64,000 nt of DNA from the NCBI RefSeq assembly GCF_000208745.1, contig NC_030851.1, positions 19,164,880 to 19,228,879 of the forward strand, given 5' to 3'. This document shows, piece by piece, positions 11,190 through 23,600 of this stretch; positions within the stretch are counted from its first letter, which is position 1; each line of letters starts with the position of its first letter. Both the position numbers and the translations under genes were made by a program. Below the pieces are notes generated by a model, which was not told where the DNA came from, ran no database searches, and was given only the letters and a program-made list of their open reading frames with translations. This DNA comes from Theobroma cacao (taxonomy: Eukaryota; Streptophyta; Magnoliopsida; Malvales; Malvaceae).

Positions 11190-13781
11190 TGTCACGACCC
11201 GAAACTCCCATCGGGCCCATGACGACCGTCACGACGTCCTGATAGGCACTCATTACTCGGAATGCTGATCAGAACCCCGCAAGGCTTAGCATCAGCTTCC
11301 ACATCTCCCCGGTGAGCGACAGTTATTAAATCTCGCATTTCAAGAAATCATAAGTCGTTTCCAAATCAAAACAATAAAATATTAGTTTCTAGCTCACAGG
11401 GGCATTTTCGTCATTTTTCTTAGAAAATATTGAAACCCATCAAAAACATGGTGTAAAAGCTAAATTTATTCATACGTACTTTAAAGTAGATAACTGAAGT
11501 ATAAAATTACTTTTACAGTGACACGTGGGCCCACATCTAACCAAAATGCATCGAAAGCTGAAAACTTACAGCTTTTGCCGATTCAAGTCCAAATGAAGGT
11601 CCTTGTCAAAGTCAGCTAACTATGAAATTCCCCAAGTCTAAAATGTGAGGAAATGAGGGTGGTGAGATTACATAATCCCAGTGAGTAAACAGACACCATC
11701 TAAACTATCTAAAGGCGAGTAAATGGAGACGAATTAAAATATTCTTTTCCAATATATGTTTCATAACATGAATATTCAGTTTACTCAATTAATCAACATG
11801 GCTTATATACCTCACAAAACTTGGCTCCTGCCAAAAATCATTCTCGGGGATGCCTTGGCCTAGGCATCTAACCGAGACCACCAAGGTTGTTAAATGTCTT
11901 TACATCCAAAATTCTAGCCATGCCTTGGCATTGGCTGAGTCTCACTCTCATGCGGTGGTCCACGTGAAGTGCACTCAAATCTTTACCTCTAGAGAAACCC
12001 TCCACACGGCTCTCCAATCGAGGTAAGGTATATCTGATTTTGTGCCCCTTCTCTTAGGCTGGTCCACAGAACCTCCACTACAGGGATTATGGATTATTTT
12101 ATCTACCACCTTATTTATAAAATCTTTATCTGCATGACTTGGTAATTTATCGCAATCTAGCCTCTCAAGGTTGAATTATATATAATTTTGATACAAATAC
12201 CGACTTTGCCATTCATGCTCACATATTGCTATAAGTCATATAATTTAAAACATAATTTATAACACAAGTAGGTAATCTTTAATTACTCTATTTTCAAAAC
12301 CAGTATTCAATTTTTCAGAAAATTTATAAAATCATTTTATAAAATCACAATTTCTCCTAAAACATAGCAATTTACCATTTAAACCCATTTTCTTTAAAAT
12401 CACACAATTGTATAAAACTACTCTAGACAATTAAGACGATAATAAGTTTACTCACAGTATTAGGAGTAGAAATACTCATATTTTCAGTCCATGGGTACAG
12501 TCTTTTACTCGTATCCAATGACTCACCACCTAGCCATAATCCATGTCACATATTCTAATTAAATTGTGTCTAACAGTCATAAGCTATTTCAGGCTCGATA
12601 TATATGCATGATATGAAATAAAAAATGCACGAGTAGCCATCTAGACCCGGTATTGGCCTAAGTTGATTTTTCATCCGATAAATTGGCCCATGCGTCCAAT
12701 TTCACTCCAACTTGCTCCATTTCTTTTCCAATCCCTCAATTCACCAAAGACTATTATTTCTTAATCAAATCACCTAGAATAACTTCTCATTCTTCCTCAT
12801 TATTCACTTAGAGAATTCAGCTATTGATGGGCACCAAACCTTTGGTAGTTTTCTTCACTTGTTTTCATGCTACACATCATTAATCACCTAAAAACACTAA
12901 CATACCTAAAAATCAAACCAATCCAAGATCATTCTCTCTCCATACCCATTTTGACCAGCCATGAATTCANNNNNNNNNNNNNNNNNNNNNNNNNNNNNNN
13001 NNNNNNNNNNNNNNNNNNAAGAAATTTTACCTTTGCTTGATCAAATCCTTGAATTCCAACACTTTCTCTTTGATTTTTCCCACCTAGGATTTGTTCTTCC
13101 TTGGTTTCTCTTCTCTTCTGGTTTGGCCGACCACTATGGGAGAAATGGGCTGATTTTTATGCCTTTTTATAAAGAAACAATAAAATAATAAAAGCATGAC
13201 ACATGGCATTTCCTTATTGGTTCAAATTTTAAATATTTGACTTTTAATTCTTTAATTCTCCACCACATATTTCTCATGTTTATCCATTTCTATGATGAAT
13301 AAAATCCCTTGGTCTTGACAAGTGTAGGGGCTGAAAATTTACCGATTTGCCCTGAGGCGATAAAATTACTGTTTTACCTTTATACTCCAAAAATACCGAA
13401 ATTACAACTTTTTCACTTATCAACCTCAAATTATACTCCGATGAGTCAAATGTGATCAATCTTGATCAAAAACTTCTTCCAATATTCCAATTTTATCCTT
13501 AAGTGGCAAAATTACCATTTTACCCTTGGATAGTGAAAGTTTCGATTTGACTCCAAATTGATCCTTGAACTCCAAATCACCATATTAAATCATTCTTGGG
13601 CTGTAAAATTTTCAATTTCACCCTAAAATCCCTATTTGAACTAGTTTGAGGCTTAATCGACTTAATGGTACCATTAGGGGCAATATCGTCTTTTGACGAT
13701 TTCTCGAACTTCCTAAATATGCAAACATTCTATTGAGCATGTAAATGACGTCGTAATTATTTTATAGAACAGGGTTTGACA
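11190..13781 (-). mobile_element. Gypsy-type solo LTR, reversed, inside Sirevirus copy 1
   Basis: The insert reads TGTCACGACCC at its left edge and GGTTTGACA at its right edge, the reverse complement of the start and end of the 4444-7419 LTR family. It carries no internal region, primer site or ORF, so it is a solo LTR left by LTR-LTR recombination. The target duplication ATGAT is perfect (11185-11189 and 13782-13786). Excising the insert and one ATGAT restores the gag sequence seen in copy 2. It includes a 49 bp N gap at 12970-13018. Confidence 0.92.
12970..13018. other. Assembly gap inside solo LTR
   Basis: A run of 49 N. The apparent ORF across it is an artefact. Confidence 0.99.
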
Positions 13782-13786
13782 ATGAT

Positions 13787-14248
13787 AGTCTTTATGATGA
13801 ATTTGAAAAACTTTTTTCAAAATACAAATTAAAGAAAAAGGCTACATCTCTTGAAAATGATTTAGATAAGTTGAGACAAGAATTCAATTATATTTTTAAG
13901 AATAGAAATATTTTGTAAATTGAGTTAGAACACTCAAAAATAGATTTTGAAGTTTTAAAATTGAAGCTGGATAAAAAGTCTGATGCGGTGCAAAAATTAC
14001 TTGATGAAAACACAACTCTCAAATGTTTGAAAAATGAATCTTCAAAAGGATGTGCATACCACAATAAAAATCCTGCTAATGCATTACTTAAATGCTACAA
14101 TTGTGGTAAATATGGTCATTTATCATATGATTGTTTTAAGAAAAGAAATGGGCAGAAAGTTAAAAAAATTTGGGTCCCTAAAGGATCTTATGTTGCAACT
14201 AACTCTCAAGGACCCATCAAAGCATGGGTACCTATAAAGAAAAACTGA
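13787..14248 (+). pseudogene. gag: Sirevirus copy 1 gag, C-terminal part
   Basis: Continues the gag frame after the solo LTR. It starts with a Lys/Glu/Leu-rich predicted coiled coil (~13790-14020, with an in-frame TAA near 13917), then a second CCHC knuckle (CYNCGKYGHLSYDC) at about 14095-14136, and ends with the motif KAWVPIKKN and a TGA stop. Two knuckles separated by a coiled coil is typical of this copia lineage. Confidence 0.85.
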
Positions 14249-14326
14249 AATTTTGTTTTATAGGTTGAGCTGTACTTAAAGAAGATATGTTCAAGAGCTC
14301 AACTCAAGTAGAAGCAGCCTTGGTAC

Positions 14327-14835
14327 ATGGATAGTGGCTGCTCATGGCACATGACAGGCGATGAAATGTTATTTGCTCAACTGGACAAAAGAAAGGGAGG
14401 TACCGTATCCTTTGGTAATGATTCAAAACGTAGAATTCATGGGATAGGTACGATTGATAAGAACTCCCAAACTCAAATCAGTCATGTGTTGTTAGTTAAG
14501 GGTTTGAAGCATAATTTATTAAGCATTAGTCAATTATGTGACAAAGGATTTAAAGTATGTTTTGATTCAAATAAGTGTGAAGTAATTGACTAGGAACAAA
14601 CAAAGTCTCATTTATAGGAAAGAGATTGAAAAATATGTATGTGATATGTCTTAAGGATCTTGAAATAAATGATGAAATATGTTCAGTTGCAAATGTTGAT
14701 AGTGATAGTTGGTTATGGCATAGGAGACTAGGACATGTAAGCTTGCATACCATGTCAAAATTAATTAAGAAAAATCTAGTTGTTGGGCTACCAAATATAA
14801 AATTTGAAAGTGACAAAATATGTGATGCTTGCTAA
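14327..14835 (+). pseudogene. pol: Sirevirus copy 1 protease and GAG-pre-integrase region
   Basis: The aspartic protease active site is visible as MDSGCSWHMTGD at the start, followed by LLVKGLKHNLLSISQLCDKGF, the usual protease-to-pre-integrase passage in copia pol. A one-base deletion near 14591, compared with copy 2, shifts the frame. The next segment keeps the zinc-binding H/C residues of the integrase N-terminus (WLWHRRLGHVS, then ICDAC). A TAA stop follows DAC at 14834. The product cannot be made as one polyprotein. Confidence 0.85.
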
Positions 14836-15820
14836 CTAGGAAAACAAGTTAGAACATCTTTCAAGTCTAAGAAGATTGTGTCAACATCTAGACCTCTTGA
14901 AATGATGTATATTGATCTATTTGGTCCAATAAGCACAACTAGCTTAGGAGAAAAATCTTATGGCTTTGTAATAGTTTATGATTATTCTAGATATACTTGG
15001 GTTTATTTTCTTGCTCACAAGAATGATGCTTTATCAGCTTTCATAAGTCATTGTAGGAAAGTAAAAAATGAAATAGGACTAGCCATAGTTAGCATAAAGA
15101 GTGATCATAGAGGAGAATTTGAAAGTGAGGAATTTGAGAAATTTTGCAATGAAAAGGGGTTAGATCACAACTTCTCTGCACCTAGAACACCCTAGCAAAA
15201 TGGAGTTATAGAAAAGAAAAATCGAACCTTAAAAGAAATGGCTAGGACTATGCTATGTGAGAATAACCTACCAAAGTATTTTTGAGCTGAGGTAGTGAAC
15301 ACAGCAGCATATATACTTAATAGAGTCTCAATAAGACCCATGTTATCTAACACACCTTATGAACTCTACAAAGGTAGGAAACCAAACATTTCTCACCTAA
15401 GGAGCTTTGGTTGTAAGTGCTTTGTATTGAACAATGGAAAATAGCCCTAGAGAAGTTTGATACAAAGAGTGATAAAGCTATATTTTTAGGATATGCATTA
15501 AACTCAAAGGCCTATAGGATTTTTAACAAAAGGACTTTAACGGTAGAAGAATCAATCCATGTAGTTTTTGATGAGTCCAATACTTTACAAAAAGAAATTC
15601 ATGATGATGATGTAGAAATCCTATAAAGACAAATGCAAGAAATGAGCTTAAAAAATAATAAAAATATTGAAGAAAGCTCACCTAGAAGAGAAAATGAAAC
15701 TCCACCTTTAGAAAACCTGCAAAGAGCAGAAAATCAGCATGATGATCTTCCAAGGAGTTGTAGATTTGTAAGAGACCACCCACAAGACCAAATAATAGGT
15801 GACATTTCACAAGGAATTTG
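14836..15820 (+). pseudogene. pol: Sirevirus copy 1 integrase (rve core), broken
   Basis: The rve core shows the first Asp in YIDLFGP and the second in KSDHRGEFE. The third acidic residue lies in GVIEKKNRTLKE, directly after an in-frame TAG at 15193-15195 in APRTP-*-QNG. TGA replaces a TGG codon near 15285, and a TAG with a frame change occurs near 15439. Downstream FLGYALNSKAYR is the usual copia integrase C-terminal segment. Copy 2 carries a TAG at the equivalent of 15439, so that lesion may predate both insertions. Confidence 0.85.
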
Positions 15821-15920
15821 AACTAGGAAAGCAACAAGAGAAACTTGTGAGTTTTCAGCCTTTATATCTCAAATTGAGCCTAAAAACTTTGAAGAAGCTG
15901 AAAAAGAGGAAAATTGGATA

Positions 15921-17399
15921 ATGGCCATGCAAGAAGAACTTGATCAATTCACAAGAAACCGTGTATGGTCATTTGTACCTAGACCTTCAAATCACCCTAT
16001 TGTTGGCACAAAATGGGTGTTTAGAAATAAGGAATATGAGCAAGGAAATGTAGTTAGAAATAAAGCTAGATTGGTAGCACAAGGTTACAACCAAGAGGAA
16101 GGAATAGACAATGATGAAACCTTTGCAACCGTTGCTAGGATTGAAGCCATAAGGTTGTTGTTAGCCTTTGCATGCTTCATGAATTTCAAATTGTACCAAA
16201 TGGATGTAAAAAGTGCATTTTTAAATGGATTCATTCAAGAGGAAGTATATGGTGAACAACCACCAAGTTTTGAAGATTTTGAAAAACTAGATCATGTTTT
16301 CAAACTCCACAAAGCCTTGTATGGATTGAAACAAGCTCCTAGAGCTTGGTATGAGAGGCTTTTAAAATTTTTGGTTGAAAAAGGTTATGATAGAGGCAAC
16401 ATTGATACTACTTTGTTTATTAAAAGATGTTTAAATGAATTAATTGTTGTGCAAATATATGTAGATGACATTGTATTTGGTGCAACTAATAAGGTTTTAT
16501 GCAAGAACTTTGCAAAAGCAATGTAAGGTGAATTTGAGATGAGCATGATGGGAGAGTTGAAGCACTTTCTTGGTCTTCAAATTAAGCAAAGTGAGGGAGG
16601 AATCTTCATGAACCAAGAAAGATACACTCGAGATATGCTCAAAAAGTTTGATATGTTGAAGCTCAAATCAATCTCCACACCAATGAGTCCATCCACAAAA
16701 CTTGATCTTGATGAAAAAGGAAAAAATGTAGATCGAAAGCTATATAGAGGTATGATCGATTCACTACTTTACTTAACAGCAAGTAGACCAGATATTCAGT
16801 TTAGTGTGTGTTTGTGTGCTAGATTTCAGTCACAACCTAAAGAATCACACCTAACATCTGTTAAGAGAATTTTTAGATACCTCTTAGAAACTCAAACTTT
16901 AAGATTATGGTATTCTAGAGAATCATCATTTGATCTTGTAGTCTATCCGGAAGCAGACTTTGCAGGAAGCAAAACTGATAGAGAAAGCACTAGTGGAACA
17001 TGTCAATTTGTAGGTAATATGCTACTCTCATGGTCCAGCAAAAAGCAAAACTCAGTGGCTTTATCTACAGCAGAAGCAGAATATATATCACTAGGAAGCT
17101 GCTGTGCACAAATTCTTTAGATTAAACAACAATTGAAAGACTACGGAATGACTATGCATAATGTACCAATACACTATGATAACACAAGTGCAATTAATAT
17201 ATCAAAAAATCCTATACAGCACTCTAGAACAAAACACATTGAAATTAAACATCATTTTTTTAGAGACCATGCAATGAAAAATGATATTAAAATTGAATTT
17301 GTGAATACATTGCATCAACTAGCTGATATTTTTACTAAACCATTGAATGAAGATAGATTCTGTGAAATTAGAAGGAATTTAGGTATGATTAGTTAGCAG
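15921..17399 (+). pseudogene. pol: Sirevirus copy 1 reverse transcriptase and RNase H, nearly complete
   Basis: RVT_2 domain from WIMAMQEELDQF onward, with GTKWVFRNK, RLVAQGYNQEEGID, YQMDVKSAFLNG and LYGLKQAPRAWYERL. The catalytic YVDD is at 16458-16469. RNase H follows with SRPDIQFSV, FAGSKTDRESTSG, LSTAEAEYISL and RTKHIEIKHHFFRDH, ending in ADIFTKPLNEDRF. Three stops interrupt it: TAA after AKAM near 16524, TAG near 17118 where copy 2 has TGG, and an early TAG at 17394-17396. The catalytic motifs themselves look intact. Confidence 0.9.
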
Positions 17400-17839
17400 G
17401 AATTGTGTGAAAATCTTTGGTTCATGTACATGAAACAGAATGCATTTAGTCGACTGAGATGAATCTTAGTCAACTAAGAGTGTTCTAGTAGCATTAAATA
17501 ATAAGACTCAGTTAAAATAAGAGCAAGAGGAATAAAATAATGGGAAGAAACTGCTTACCGAGTAATAAAGAAAGAAAAAATGTTGCCTGAGGTGAATAAC
17601 TAAAATTTAGAGGGAGTTTTGAAATTTTGAGCAAATAGAATAGGGCAATATTTAAGGGGGAGTTGAACGGTTTCTCTAAGAGGAATTAAAAATGGCTGAC
17701 AACTTCTCTTTCTCAACTTTTCTCTCCTCTGAAACCCGAGCCTCGAAACTGAAACCCATCTCTTCACATTTTCTTCTAAAATCTATTCAAACCCTTTGCC
17801 ATTTAGACAAAACCCCTGTCAGACAAATTCTTGAATCAA
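17400..17839 (+). other. Pol-env spacer of Sirevirus copy 1
   Basis: Non-coding. Two palindromic motifs stand at 17449 (GTCGAC) and 17469 (GTCAAC), again 20 bp apart as in the LTRs. A purine tract, TTTAAGGGGGAG, stands near 17650-17662, far upstream of the usual plus-strand primer. Confidence 0.65.
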
Positions 17840-19812
17840 AATGGGGAGATCTCCACAAAGCAAAGAAATCATAGAAAAGAAGAAAGGGAAAAGACCACTG
17901 GAAGAATGGACAAAAACAGAAAGTGTGAAGAAGAAATAGAAAATCATGTCTGTGTTAGTGAAAGAGATATCATAAAAACTAAAAGAAAAGAAGCAAAAAA
18001 TGGAAAAGAAAAAGGACGAGGAACCTACACTCAAGAAAGGTACTAGTTCCTCGTCTTAAAAGTTCATAAATAGATTGCATGAACTGAGGTTCAAAAATAT
18101 TGAGAATGCACTAATTTCCTATGGCAAATATATTGACTGGAAGAGTTTTGATGAGAACTTAAAGATTCAGACTAGTTTATCCGACTATTTTGATGAACTA
18201 AAACTGAAAGGATATAGCACCTTTAAGAATAGATCCTATAGTGCAAGTCTGGTAAATGAATTCTATTCTGGCATTGCTTTAAAAGAAAAGAAATTAAAGG
18301 ATTCTGATGATTATGTCGAAGATGGTCTGAATGTATATTTAAATGGGAAAGAATTTGTTGTCACTGTTGAAGATTTAGGAAGATTACTAAAAATCGAGTG
18401 TGAAGAAGGTGAGTATGGGTTCCTAGAAAAGTATGATCCATCCTCATTATAGGAAATCATCACCGGGAGAAAGGAAAAGTATTCATCAAAGAGCAATTCA
18501 GGACTGATAATCAGCCCTCAAATTAGGATTTTACACTACTTTATAGCAGCAAACATTTAGGGCAGAAGTGGAAGTTTGAGTTACGTCAGCCTTTAGGATC
18601 TTTGGCTGATGGAACATGCCTTCAATGGAGTTTTTCTGAATGTAGGAAGGTTTATGATTAAAAAGATGAGAGGAGCTTGCAGACTTGATAAGATCAACTT
18701 GCCTTATGGGAATGTCATCACATCTCTTATGTAGAAAAAGGGAGTTTGGGCAAAGAGGTATGAAATGGACATGGTGAAAACTAGAGATCAAGCCATTTAC
18801 TATGGCAGTTTGATCAAAATGGGGTATATACTTGATGGAAAAGATTCATTAAGACCCCCAAGACTAGTCTTGGAAGAGAATCCAGCTTGCCTACTCAACA
18901 AGAGGGAGCACCATCCAAGTTCTCAAATGAAGTTATTTTTAATTTTCTTATGAGAATTGATGGGAAGCTTACTGACCAAAGAGAAAGATTGCAGAAAATT
19001 GAAGAGAAAATTACAAAACTGGAAAATGGCCTGAAAAAGGAAGAAAAGGAACCATCTGAACCATTGGCTGCAGACACCTCTACAACACCTAGCACTGCAA
19101 CAGCATAGCAAGGTGCTGAAGGTTCAGCTGAGCCAGCAGAAAAGTCTGCTCCTCATGCTGGAAGTCATGGCATTCAAGCTAAAGGTTCCACCTATAAATC
19201 TATCAGTCCTGTTCTACAGACTGAAGACTCTCACCAAGGGGTTGATTAGCCAACCAAGACACCCTCTCTAAAACTTCAAAGCAAAAATGAATTAGAACAA
19301 GGGACCAAAGTGGTTGGTTCAGAAACAAAGAAACAGCAAGCCTCCCCTCCCAACTCAGAAGAAATATTCATTATGGATATTTTCCATCAAATGGTTAACA
19401 GGGATAAGTTGAAAAAGACACTGCCATGACAGAAACTCAAAAGAATGGTGGAGATATAGGAAAAAGGAAAAAACTTGCATCAGCTCCTAAAGTAAAGGCA
19501 CAATTTGGGAAAGAAAAAGCCACTGCAGCACCACCAACAGAGGGAAAACCACCAACCAAGGGAAAAAAGACTATGGCCACCAAGACAACTTTTCTCAAGA
19601 GAAGAAAGTCTTCCAAGTTGGCAGAAAAATCTAAACCAGTTTCAACCTCTTCTCCTCAGAGTCTAGTCCCTATCTTAGACAAGTCCTCACTAGAACCTTC
19701 CCCTAGAAAGTCATCACCTCTCCAAGAGACCTTTCCTTTTCCTCTAAACCCTTTCTATGGCACTGAATCCTCACCTTCTGACACATCGATGAATAGAAGC
19801 CCCTTCCTTTAA
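17840..19812 (+). pseudogene. Sirevirus copy 1 env-like / putative plant transposon protein (broken)
   Basis: A third coding region after pol, absent from most copia elements but usual in Sireviruses. It starts MGRSPQSKEIIEKKKGK with a Lys-rich leader. A conserved globular segment follows (IDWKSFDENLKI, NGKEFVVTVEDLGRLL, CEEGEYGF, YDPSSL), then IRIDGKLTDQRERLQ-type heptads suggesting a coiled coil, then a low-complexity Pro/Ser/Lys tail. The globular part resembles the 'putative plant transposon protein' family (from memory, not searched). Several stops break it, near 17928, 18450, 18558, 18733 and 19107. No signal peptide or clear transmembrane helix is evident, so the env label is by position only. 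Confidence 0.75.
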
Positions 19813-20591
19813 TGCTGACAAAAAAAAGGAGTCGAATGGCAGAATTAGGGGTACAGAAACTAGCCAGAGAATAAATAAAAAAAATGTGTTAGGGTGGAGG
19901 AACAAGGAAAGAACTTAGAAAAGAAAAGAAAGCATAAATGAATCAGGAGCAGGAACTTAGAAAAATAGGGGATAAGAAGCAAAAACAGTTCAGGGCAATT
20001 TCGAAACATCTTTTAATTAACTATTATTTATGCCATTGTGGCACTTGAACACTCAATTTTAATTTTGTTGTTTATATGGTAGTGTGAGACATGAATGTTG
20101 ATATATCTATGATGTTTGTTTGCTGAAAATTGAATGTTTGCTGATAATCTGCTATCCATTATATTTTAACTATTGTTAACAAAATCTGCTGTTGAACCAT
20201 ATTGAACCGCATGCTGATAACTGTTGTTGTATGCTGATAATTGATCAACTTACGATTGTAAATATTTATGGATGTTGTGTAAAGTGTGTTGACTGAATTA
20301 TGAAGGGAATAGACAAAATTTGATGACTATATACTATTGTCAGACCCTGCTGAATTTTCTATGAAAAACTGTCAACATTCATTACTATAAATCACACCAA
20401 AATTCTGCACATATGTATGCTTTAAATGTACAATGTCGTACCCTACATGACAAGGATAAAATTTGCTGGAATAAATATGCACACACTAAGGGGGAGCATA
20501 TGCTTAAGGGGAGAAATCCCCATTTTCTACAAAAAACTAAAATGAGTAAAAAGACACTATGCTGTTAATCAAGGAATGTTTTGTCATCATC
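19813..20591 (+). other. 3' untranslated region of Sirevirus copy 1 with extra purine tracts
   Basis: AT-rich and non-coding, with repeated TGCTGATAA-like phrases. ACTAAGGGGGAGCA and CTTAAGGGGAGAA (about 20487-20517) are PPT-like tracts upstream of the main one. Copy 2 has the same arrangement. Confidence 0.65.
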
Positions 20592-20606
20592 AAAAAAGGG
20601 GGAGAT
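20592..20606 (+). promoter_or_regulatory. Main polypurine tract of Sirevirus copy 1
   Basis: AAAAAAGGGGGAGAT, directly before the 3' LTR that starts TGTTGACTCC. Confidence 0.85.
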
Positions 20607-23600
20607 TGTTGACTCCATTAGTTTTTGATGATAGTGAAACATTATCATTCATTTGTGTCTAAAACCTTTACTTAAGTGTGCAGGAAAATTAATGTATGAA
20701 ATTAATAAATCAATCCTTCAAAGTGTATCTTAAAAGAAAAAGGGAGATAAAAATAATGAGACATAACTGGTTAACAAGGACGAAGCTCATTAGTTGAATA
20801 AGGAAGAATATTGGTTGGCCAAGATTCAAATTGGAGAAATGGCGGGCTAAAAAGTTTGAGAAACAGAGACAACTTAGTCAACCAAGAAATGGACTAGTCA
20901 ACTAAGTGCTTACTACCAAAACTGCCAAAGACAGGGAGCAAAAAATAGAGACAATCTAGTCAACTAAGATATCGAGTAGTCGACTAAAAGTATTCTGCCT
21001 ACAAGTTTGAAATCTACACTAAAAGATAGAGCAACGGCTAGAACCGACTCTCAATTATCTCCAAAGACTAGAAAACTATCAAAAAGCCATCAGCAATGTT
21101 TTTCCAAGTATAAAAGGGTCTTCCAATAATTAGAAGGAAGTTTTTAGAGTTTAGAGAGAAGATTTAAGCCTTATAAAGCAGAAAAATCAAAAAATCTTCT
21201 CCACACTTTGCTGCACTCAAACGATTATCTTTTGTACTTGTATTTAGCACTCAACCCTGTACCATTTAGATCACCTTGTGATCATAGGTACTTTCTTCTA
21301 CCTTTCTTATTTTATTCTTAGAGTGAGGGAGTCACTCTAAGAGGGTGTTTCAAGCCTAGTGTGCTTGAAGGTGTTAAGGTTCTAACTTAGCCTTGAAAAG
21401 TTAGGTGTTGAATTTTAGTTTAGCCCGTGAAAAACTAGTGTAAAAGGTTTTAGCTGAGCCTTGAAAAAGCCACTGTAAAGCTTGGTGAAAGCTTGTGAAT
21501 TTCATCGGTTCTTAGTGGATTTGTTGGAAAAATCCTTGGTTGGATAATCAAGGTAATGGATGTCAAGCCCAGCTCTATAATATACTTGCCATGTCATTCA
21601 TGTACTTGATAGCTTATCTACATACTAGGATGCCTTAGAGAATCGTTAAAAGTCGATATCGTACCTAGTGGTACAATTAAGTCGATTCAAATCTCGAACT
21701 AGTTTGAATAGAGATTTTAGGATATATTTGAGAGTTATTGAACCTTATAATGTCTTAATATAGTGATTCGGAGTTCGATGATTAATTTAGAGTCAAATTA
21801 GGAATTTTCATAACGTAGGGGCAATATGGTCATTTTGCCACCCGAGGGTAAAATGGTAATGTTGGATGAAATTTTTGACCAAGTTTGACTAATTGGAGCA
21901 TGATTTGAATTTGAGAAATGAAAAATTTTAATTTTGACATTTTTCCTAACATAAGGGCAAAATAGTCATTTTACGAGTCCACAAGGACGTAATTGGAATT
22001 TTTAGAATTTTACACCACCATAACACTTGTCAAGCCCATGAATTTCACCTTTTATTATTTTATACTTTGGATAATTAAGAGATTACATGTAGTGGTGAGA
22101 AAATGCTTAATTGTTAAGTTTTAACCATGGACCAATCACATGGTGACACATGTTAAGCTTTAATATTTTTATAATTTCCTTTATAAACTCAACATAAACT
22201 CTCCCATTTCACTCTTCATGGCCGGCCAAAGCAAAGAAGAAAGAGAAAAGAATAGAAACAAACCCTAGAGAGGAAAATTTAAGAGAAATTTGTTTAATTT
22301 CAAAGAACAAAACAATCAAAGGTAAGATTTTTCAATTTTAGCTTAAGATCTACCTTTCCCATGCTTTCTTTTTCATTTTCTATGGATGAAACACAAGTTT
22401 CCATGAAGGAATACTTGCTGGCCGAACATAGAGAGAAAGGTTTTGATGATGGATTTTGCTAGATTTCATGATATCTTAGTATTTTTAGTTGTTTGATGAT
22501 GTTTGGCATGAAAAACAAGCAAGAAAATCACATGCCCTTCAACAACCCTCTTTGGTCGAATTTTATAGATGACATGTTGATGATGGATTTTGTTGTATTT
22601 CATGTTATTTAGCTCGTAATTGATGATTTATGGTATCGGATATTGAAAACGGTTATCGAAAAGTATAGTTCCTTTAGTAAACGACTTGAACAATAATGAG
22701 AAAATCATAGTGAATGGACTTGGATTTGATTCTTAATGATATAGATGGATTTATTGGATTGTGTTAACATTGATTAGCACGTTAGTTCGGAATCAAAATG
22801 AATTTCGGTTATGATGAATTAAGTCACAATCAAGCTCATTGAGGTATTTTGGTGTATTTGGAATATTGAAAGTGTAATGAATATATTTGAAGTTGAATCG
22901 GATGTTTTGGTCAATTCAACAGTATATAGTTCGAGTTAAGTCGAATACAAATTTAGTCTAATCATAATTGAACCCACGTAGAACACTGTCTTTAAGTGAT
23001 TATTTGAACAATTCTTATTCAATTTCATGCATTCATATAAAGCCTGAAATAGTTTTATAACAGTTTGGCACAATTATATTGAATTTCGTGTCATGTATTA
23101 TGTATAGGTGGTGAGCCCTCTGATAAAGGTAAAGATATCGTACCCGAGGATCAAGAATAGGAGTACTCCAAACTCCCGCTATTGTGAGTAATCAGATGAT
23201 CATCTTAACTATCTAAAGTTATTTATACTCCTTTTTATGATTTTAAAGAATAATGAGTTTAAATTGTAAATTATTATGTTTTAAAATTAAAGTGTTGGTT
23301 AAACGAAATGAGATTTATAACTTGTTTTGAAATCGAATACTGGTTTTGGATATTGAGTAAATGGAGACTATATACTCGTGTTTGATATATATTTGGTTTG
23401 AATTGATGGCTTATGACAATGTGATGGCATGAATGGCTGGATTTGTGGTTTGTGGATTATATAAACTGTTTTGTTTTATCTTGACAGGTTAGGTAATAAT
23501 ATATTAGCCATGTCATGCTGTCGAAATTTTTATTGATTTGGTGGATTATTTGATTAGCTTACTACAATGGGCGGGTTTTTGTGGACCAGCCTATTAAAGG

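Noticed and set aside
12961..13188. ORF spanning the N gap
   Set aside because: The reading frame runs through 49 unknown bases inside a solo LTR.
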